NCBI RefSeq assembly: GCF_014203425.1
Contig: NZ_JACHJC010000001.1
Location: 6,899,501 to 6,963,500 of the forward strand
DNA length: 64,000 bases
Direction of reading: 5' to 3'
DNA from: Micromonospora echinospora
GTDB taxonomy: Bacteria > Actinomycetota > Actinomycetes > Mycobacteriales > Micromonosporaceae
In this document: positions 60,887 to 64,000 of the stretch, in pieces
How positions within the stretch are numbered: the first letter of the stretch is position 1
Layout: every line of letters starts with the position of its first letter
Position numbers and translations under genes: made by a program
The notes under the pieces: generated by a model
Seen by the model: the letters and a program-made list of their open reading frames with translations, nothing else
Database searches by the model: none
Told to the model about the DNA's origin: nothing

Positions 60887-61204
60887 ATGCTCAAGTGGGA
60901 GTACGCGCTGCTGGTCCGCCGTCGTCAACCCGCCGCGACCGACCTCGGGTTCGAAGTCGTCTTCATCTGGTACGGCCCGGACGGCTCCATGATCGACGTG
61001 ACGCCGTACGGCGACACCGCGCTGGCCCACCTGAACCGGGCCGGTGACCAGGGCTGGGAACTGGTCGCGATGAGCGAGGACCCGTCGCTACCGGGCAACA
61101 ACGAGCTACACCGCTACCACCTCAAGCGCCCGAAGACGGCCGCCACGCAGCCCCGCCAGCGCATGCGCAGCTCCCGCACCGTCCGCCGAACCCTCTCCGG
61201 CTAA
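60887..61204 (+). CDS. DUF4177-like small protein
   Basis: 105 residues: LKWEYALLVRRRQ, LAHLNRAGDQGWELVAMSED and HRYHLKRPK follow the DUF4177 pattern (strand, helix with GWELV, strand), with a basic C-terminal tail. Function unknown. ATG start 38 bp after the ABC-F stop; possibly in the same transcript. A (CCCCG) microsatellite follows the stop. Confidence 0.7.
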   Translation: MLKWEYALLVRRRQPAATDLGFEVVFIWYGPDGSMIDVTPYGDTALAHLNRAGDQGWELVAMSEDPSLPGNNELHRYHLKRPKTAATQPRQRMRSSRTVRRTLSG

Positions 61205-61234
61205 CCCCACCCCTCGTCCTCCCTCGCCCGCCCT

Positions 61235-61265
61235 GCCCCGCCCCGCCCCGCCCCGCCCCGCCCCG
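61235..61265. repeat. (CCCCG)6 microsatellite
   Basis: About six perfect CCCCG units directly precede palindrome A4. The minus strand carries (CGGGG)n, able to form a G-quadruplex. Nothing else between the DUF4177-like stop and this tract. Confidence 0.8.
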
Positions 61266-61337
61266 CTGATCTTGCAGTTGAGGCCCCTCACCTGCCCCTT
61301 TTGCGAGCTTGGTCCGGGCCACAACTCCATGATCGAC
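61265..61337. repeat. Intergenic palindrome, TGATC family (A4)
   Basis: Outer arms CTGATCTTGCAGTTG and CACAACTCCATGATCGAC flank an inner GGCCC/GGGCC pair, with mismatches. The right arm is nearly the half-element seen at 41.9 kb. First of the five-element cluster between the DUF4177-like and methyltransferase genes. Confidence 0.65.
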
Positions 61338-61393
61338 GAGGCAGCAGCCCCAGGCCCCCGGCACCGGAGCGCACCCCGGCCCGAGACCGGCGG

Positions 61394-61450
61394 TGATCAA
61401 GGAGTTCGTGTCAACAGCGCCCTCGAAAAAGGACACAAACTCCTTGATCA
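61394..61450. repeat. Intergenic palindrome, TGATC family (A5)
   Basis: TGATCAAGGAGTTCGTGTC pairs with GACACAAACTCCTTGATCA, one G:T-type difference, around a 20-base loop. Same stem type as A3, A6 and A8. Confidence 0.85.
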
Positions 61451-61497
61451 TCGAGGTGGGCGCAGCGTCGGGGAGGGCACGCGCACCGCTCGCTCGG

Positions 61498-61560
61498 GCG
61501 ATCAAGAAGTTTGCGTCCACCCGCCCGGCCGAGCCGAGCCGACACAAACTCCTTGGTCAT
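61498..61560. repeat. Intergenic palindrome, TGATC family (A6)
   Basis: GCGATCAAGAAGTTTGCGTC pairs with GACACAAACTCCTTGGTCAT with three differences, all compatible with G:U pairing or single mismatches. Loop is GC-rich. Confidence 0.75.
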
Positions 61561-61581
61561 CGCCGCAGCCCATGGTCGCCG

Positions 61582-61633
61582 GAGATCTTGGTAGGAAAGT
61601 GCCCCCATGAGGGCCGTTCGGTACCAAGATCTC
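61582..61633. repeat. Intergenic palindrome, GATC family variant (A7)
   Basis: GAGATCTTGGTA and TACCAAGATCTC form a perfect 12-bp stem continued by imperfect pairing. A different stem sequence from its neighbours A6 and A8, only 20 bp away on either side. Confidence 0.75.
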
Positions 61634-61646
61634 GGGGCGTCGCTCC

Positions 61647-61706
61647 GGTGATCAAGGAGTTTGTGTCTCCGGGCGCGTCTTCTGGTGACACGAACTCCTT
61701 GATCAC
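61647..61706. repeat. Intergenic palindrome, TGATC family (A8)
   Basis: GGTGATCAAGGAGTTTGTGTC pairs with GACACGAACTCCTTGATCAC, one mismatch, around 19 bases. Last of the cluster, 70 bp before the methyltransferase start. Confidence 0.85.
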
Positions 61707-61777
61707 GGCGACAGACGGGGCGGGTGGGCGGGGCATATTGGGGTGAAATGGGGGTAACGGGCCGCCGGAGGTGGCGC

Positions 61778-62503
61778 ATGGTGGCGATGGGGCAGACCGC
61801 GCTCTCGGGTGAGCGACTCCGGCAGACCGACGACTTCCTCGCCGAGGCGTGGGCCGATCTGGCCCGGCACGACGAGCGGCTGCGCGGGACGACCGTCGAG
61901 GTGCGCTTCGACAGGGGGGTGGCGCACCTGACCGGCGCGGTCGCCGACCCGGCGCAGTTGCGGCTGGTACGGGAGTTGATCGGCCGGCTGGCGGGCGTAC
62001 TCGGGATCTGGTGCCGGGTCGCCGTGGCCGGGCGGGCACCGGTGGTGGTCGACCTGGGCTGCGGCGCGACCAAGCAGTGGCCGGGCAACCTGGGGCTGGA
62101 CATCTATCCGGCGCCGGGGGTGAACGCGGTCGCCAATCTCGCCGGCTCGCTGCCGCTGCGCGACGACTCGGTGGACGTGTTCTTCGCCGTGCACATCGTC
62201 GAGCACCTGATCGACTTCCTGCCGCTGTTCGACGAGTGCCACCGGGTGCTGCGGCCCGGCGGGGTGCTCCACGTGATGAGTCCCTGGTGGCGGCACGTCA
62301 ACGCGGTTGCCGACCCGACCCACGTACGCCTGCTGGACGTGCAGACGTTCAAGGGCATCTGCGCTCAGCGCCCACCGGGTACGCCGCGCTGGTATCCGCT
62401 GCACGTGGGCTGCGACGGCGCGTCGATCTTCGCCGACCTCACTCCCCTGCCCCCGGACGCGCCACCCCCACCCGCGTCCCACCTGGCCCGCTTCTTCGAC
62501 TGA
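61778..62503 (+). CDS. BON-like domain fused to SAM-dependent methyltransferase
   Basis: 241 residues. Residues 15-85 look like a BON/secretin-type beta-alpha-beta module (TTVEVRFDRGVAHLTGAVAD, LRLVRELIGRLAGVLGIWCR). The methyltransferase domain follows with VVDLGCGATKQWPG, LGLDIYPAPGV, LPLRDDSVDVFFAVHIVEHL and HRVLRPGGVLHVMSPWW, a UbiE/type 11 pattern. The Pro-rich C-terminus DAPPPPASHLARFFD is short. CCGGAGG precedes the ATG. No operon partner; upstream is the palindrome cluster. Confidence 0.8.
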   Translation: MVAMGQTALSGERLRQTDDFLAEAWADLARHDERLRGTTVEVRFDRGVAHLTGAVADPAQLRLVRELIGRLAGVLGIWCRVAVAGRAPVVVDLGCGATKQWPGNLGLDIYPAPGVNAVANLAGSLPLRDDSVDVFFAVHIVEHLIDFLPLFDECHRVLRPGGVLHVMSPWWRHVNAVADPTHVRLLDVQTFKGICAQRPPGTPRWYPLHVGCDGASIFADLTPLPPDAPPPPASHLARFFD

Positions 62504-62542
62504 CCACACCACCCCGCACCCCCGGGCCAACCCGGACCACCC

Positions 62543-62605
62543 CGTTGATCATGAAGTTGGCGGCACTTCTGGAGATCGACATCGCCGCCAACTTCATGAT
62601 CGACG
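62543..62605. repeat. Intergenic palindrome, TGATC family (A9)
   Basis: 22-base arms beginning CGTTGATCATGAAGTTGGCG and ending TTCATGATCGACG differ at one position, loop 19 bases. It lies between the methyltransferase stop and the convergent LacI-gene stop, where it may end both transcripts. Stem related to A2. Confidence 0.88.
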
Positions 62606-62631
62606 CGGCCAGGAAGAGGGCTGGAAGAGGG

Positions 62632-63636
62632 CTAGAGGGGGGCGGACTCGCGTAGGGCCAGGTGGTGGGGGGCCACGAGCTCGCGCGGTGGGGAGTCGCG
62701 GTCGGGGCCGAGGCGTCCGGCCAGCAACTCGACCGCGAGGCGGGCGATGCGCTCCTTGTCCGGAGCGACTGTGGTCAGCGTCGGGATCGAGAAGCGGCCG
62801 TCCTCGATGTCGTCGAAGCCGGCCACCGCGACGTCCTCGGGCACGCGCAGGCCCACCTCGTGCAGGGCACGCAGAGCGCCGAGCGCGAGCGTGTCGTTGA
62901 AGCAGAAGACGGCGTCGGGGCGTACCCCGGTGGTGAGCAGGTTGCGCATGGCGGCGGCGCCGTCCGCGCGGTGCCAGGCCGGCGCGGGCGCCACCAGGCG
63001 GTCGTCGTACGCGATGCCGGCCTCGCTCAGCGCGGCGGTGTAGCCCGCCAGGCGGAGCCGGGCGCTGGCGCCCTCGGGGGTGCGCTGGGAGCCGATCGCG
63101 GCGATCCGGCGGCGGCCGAGCCCGATCAGGTGGGCGGTGATCTCCCGGGCGGCGGCCACGTTGTCGATCATGACGTGGTCGGCGGGACCGTGGTCCACCC
63201 GTTCACCGAGCAGCACCATCGGCAGGCCGTGCAGGGCGGCGAGGTCGTCGGAGGTGAGCGCGAGCGGGCTCAGGATGAGGCCGTCGATCATGTGGTCGCC
63301 GATGCCGCTGGCAGCCTTTCGCTCCTGTTCGGAGCCGCCGCCGGTCTGGTCGATGAGCACCGTCCAGTCGTGGTCGGCGGCGGCGGTGACGACGTGCCGG
63401 GCCAGCTCGGCGAAGTAGGGGATGTCGAGTTCGGGCACGGCCAGGGCGATCACCCCGGTACGCCCTTTGCGCAGGTTGCGGGCCGACAGGTTGGGCCGGT
63501 AGTTGAGTGCGGCGATGGCCTCCTCGACCCGGGCCCGGGTGTCGGCGCGTACGTGTTGGTAGCCGTTGACGACGTTGGAGACGGTCTTCACCGACACTCC
63601 GGCCCGCTCCGCGACGTCCTTGAGCCTGTGCCGCAC
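62632..63636 (-). CDS. LacI-family transcriptional regulator
   Basis: 334 residues. HTH at the N-terminus: LKDVAERAGVSVKTVSNVVN with the hinge NYRPNLSARNLRKGRTGVIAL, then the periplasmic-binding-protein-like core (VPELDIPYFAELARHVV) with sugar-contact loops including HMIDGLILSP and DAVFCFNDTLALGALRAL. Likely represses the divergent GH51 gene and responds to arabinose-type sugars. GTG start eight bases after GGAGG; a GTG/ATG further upstream would add 15 residues. Promoter gap is 151 bp. Confidence 0.92.
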   Translation of the reverse strand: MRHRLKDVAERAGVSVKTVSNVVNGYQHVRADTRARVEEAIAALNYRPNLSARNLRKGRTGVIALAVPELDIPYFAELARHVVTAAADHDWTVLIDQTGGGSEQERKAASGIGDHMIDGLILSPLALTSDDLAALHGLPMVLLGERVDHGPADHVMIDNVAAAREITAHLIGLGRRRIAAIGSQRTPEGASARLRLAGYTAALSEAGIAYDDRLVAPAPAWHRADGAAAMRNLLTTGVRPDAVFCFNDTLALGALRALHEVGLRVPEDVAVAGFDDIEDGRFSIPTLTTVAPDKERIARLAVELLAGRLGPDRDSPPRELVAPHHLALRESAPL

Positions 63637-63691
63637 TGAACTGTCCTCCCGGTGAACGCTGGCCGCACTGTACCGCGTCACGACGACGTAA

Positions 63692-63782
63692 CAACCTCTT
63701 TACACGAGCACTTACAACGTTGTAGAAACCACTGACAGGGGGGTGGCCGCGGTCACCGGCAACACCAGTGGGAAAGAGGTTG
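63692..63782. promoter_or_regulatory. 10-bp inverted repeat bracketing the GH51 leader
   Basis: CAACCTCTTT (63692-63701) and AAAGAGGTTG (63773-63782) are exact complements 71 bases apart. The right copy contains the GH51 ribosome binding site (AGAGG), so a transcript starting upstream could hide it by pairing. The LacI operator lies between the arms. Functional role is inference. Confidence 0.35.
63713..63724. promoter_or_regulatory. LacI-type operator TACAACGTTGTA
   Basis: Perfect 12-bp palindrome with a central CG step, the LacI/GalR hallmark, midway between the divergent lacI-type gene and the GH51 gene (77 bp from one start, 64 from the other). Confidence 0.7.
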
Positions 63783-63787
63783 GCATC

Positions 63788-64000
63788 GTGCCGAACGCGC
63801 AGCTCACGATCGATCCGGCGTTCCGGATCGGGCCGGCGGACCGCCGGATCTTCGGTTCCTTCGTCGAGCACATGGGGCGCTGCGTCTACGGCGGGGTGTA
63901 CGAACCGGGGCACCCCGCCGCCGACCCGAGGGGTCTGCGGCGCGACGTGCTGGACCTGACCCGCGAACTGGGCGTCTCGGTCGTCCGGTACCCGGGCGGG
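63788..64000 (+). CDS. Alpha-L-arabinofuranosidase, GH51 (5' end only)
   Basis: The first 71 codons, cut by the window. DPAFRIGPADRRIFGSFVEH then MGRCVYGGVYEPGHP and GVSVVRYPGG are the GH51 N-terminal signatures. The enzyme removes arabinofuranosyl side chains from arabinan or arabinoxylan; no signal peptide at this start, so it is probably cytoplasmic and acts on imported oligosaccharides. GTG start preceded by AAAGAGG. Adjacent LacI regulator fits arabinose control. Confidence 0.9.
   Translation, partial: MPNAQLTIDPAFRIGPADRRIFGSFVEHMGRCVYGGVYEPGHPAADPRGLRRDVLDLTRELGVSVVRYPGG

Overview
The window is one continuous, very GC-rich stretch of an actinobacterial chromosome. Gene content points to Micromonosporaceae, most likely Micromonospora or a close relative: a large share of GTG starts (and TTG for trkA), dense genes with ATGA/GTGA start-stop overlaps, a block (moeZ, DUF3152, TetR, DUF3107, ferritin-like protein, rhlE) that matches the order I recall around Rv3206c-Rv3211 of Mycobacterium tuberculosis, and several families of intergenic palindromes. 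I see no rRNA, tRNA, CRISPR array, transposase or prophage. It reads as core chromosome rather than an acquired island.

Layout. 1-9.8 kb: a dispersed set of complex I genes on the minus strand (nuoB, nuoC-nuoH, nuoI-J-K-L). They are interrupted by an SnoaL-like protein, a Xi-class glutathione-transferase-like protein, a zinc-dependent glucose dehydrogenase-like enzyme and a DUF2252 protein; nuoA, nuoD, nuoE, nuoF and nuoG are not in the window. 9.9-18.6 kb: a secreted protein, a sphingosine-phosphate-lyase-like PLP enzyme paired with a GPH-type transporter, an alkyltransferase-like DNA repair protein, proB-proA, and a prenyltransferase/squalene-cyclase-repeat protein with a long disordered tail. 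18.8-29.8 kb: the conserved moeZ-to-rhlE block, with two DUF3152 paralogues, an alpha/beta hydrolase and a 1048-residue proline-rich repeat protein. 30-36.7 kb: a methyltransferase, a small membrane protein, an XRE regulator, a copper-type pair (HMA chaperone plus a His/Met-rich membrane-anchored protein), a RecQ helicase fused to a phosphoribosyltransferase-like domain, and an SDR. 36.8-41.5 kb: a five-gene branched-chain-amino-acid-type ABC importer. 42.1-47.5 kb: TrkH-TrkA potassium uptake, a membrane Ser/Thr kinase with a CBM2-like outer domain, and a membrane spermidine-synthase-like fusion. 47.5-53 kb: a coiled-coil secreted protein and a tightly coupled signalling operon (SpoIIE phosphatase, CHASE3 histidine kinase, response regulator, inositol-monophosphatase-like enzyme). 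53.2-64 kb: an M28 membrane peptidase, small hypotheticals, an Smr protein, a TPR protein, a polyphosphate-glucokinase-type ROK kinase, an ABC-F ATPase, a DUF4177-like protein, a BON-methyltransferase fusion, and a LacI regulator divergent from the start of a GH51 arabinofuranosidase.

What stands out beyond the genes: (i) at least nine intergenic palindromes that share TGATC...GATCA ends while the stem sequence changes on both arms together, five of them packed into 61.2-61.7 kb; (ii) a second palindrome family built on CCGCCACTTCGGCG, including a tandem pair; (iii) a perfect CRP-type site (TGTGA-N6-TCACA) upstream of rhlE; (iv) a canonical -1 slippery heptamer two codons before the kinase stop that would add about 20 compositionally matching residues; (v) several fusions and operon pairings of unknown purpose. 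All functional assignments come from reading motifs and family resemblance; no database search was run.
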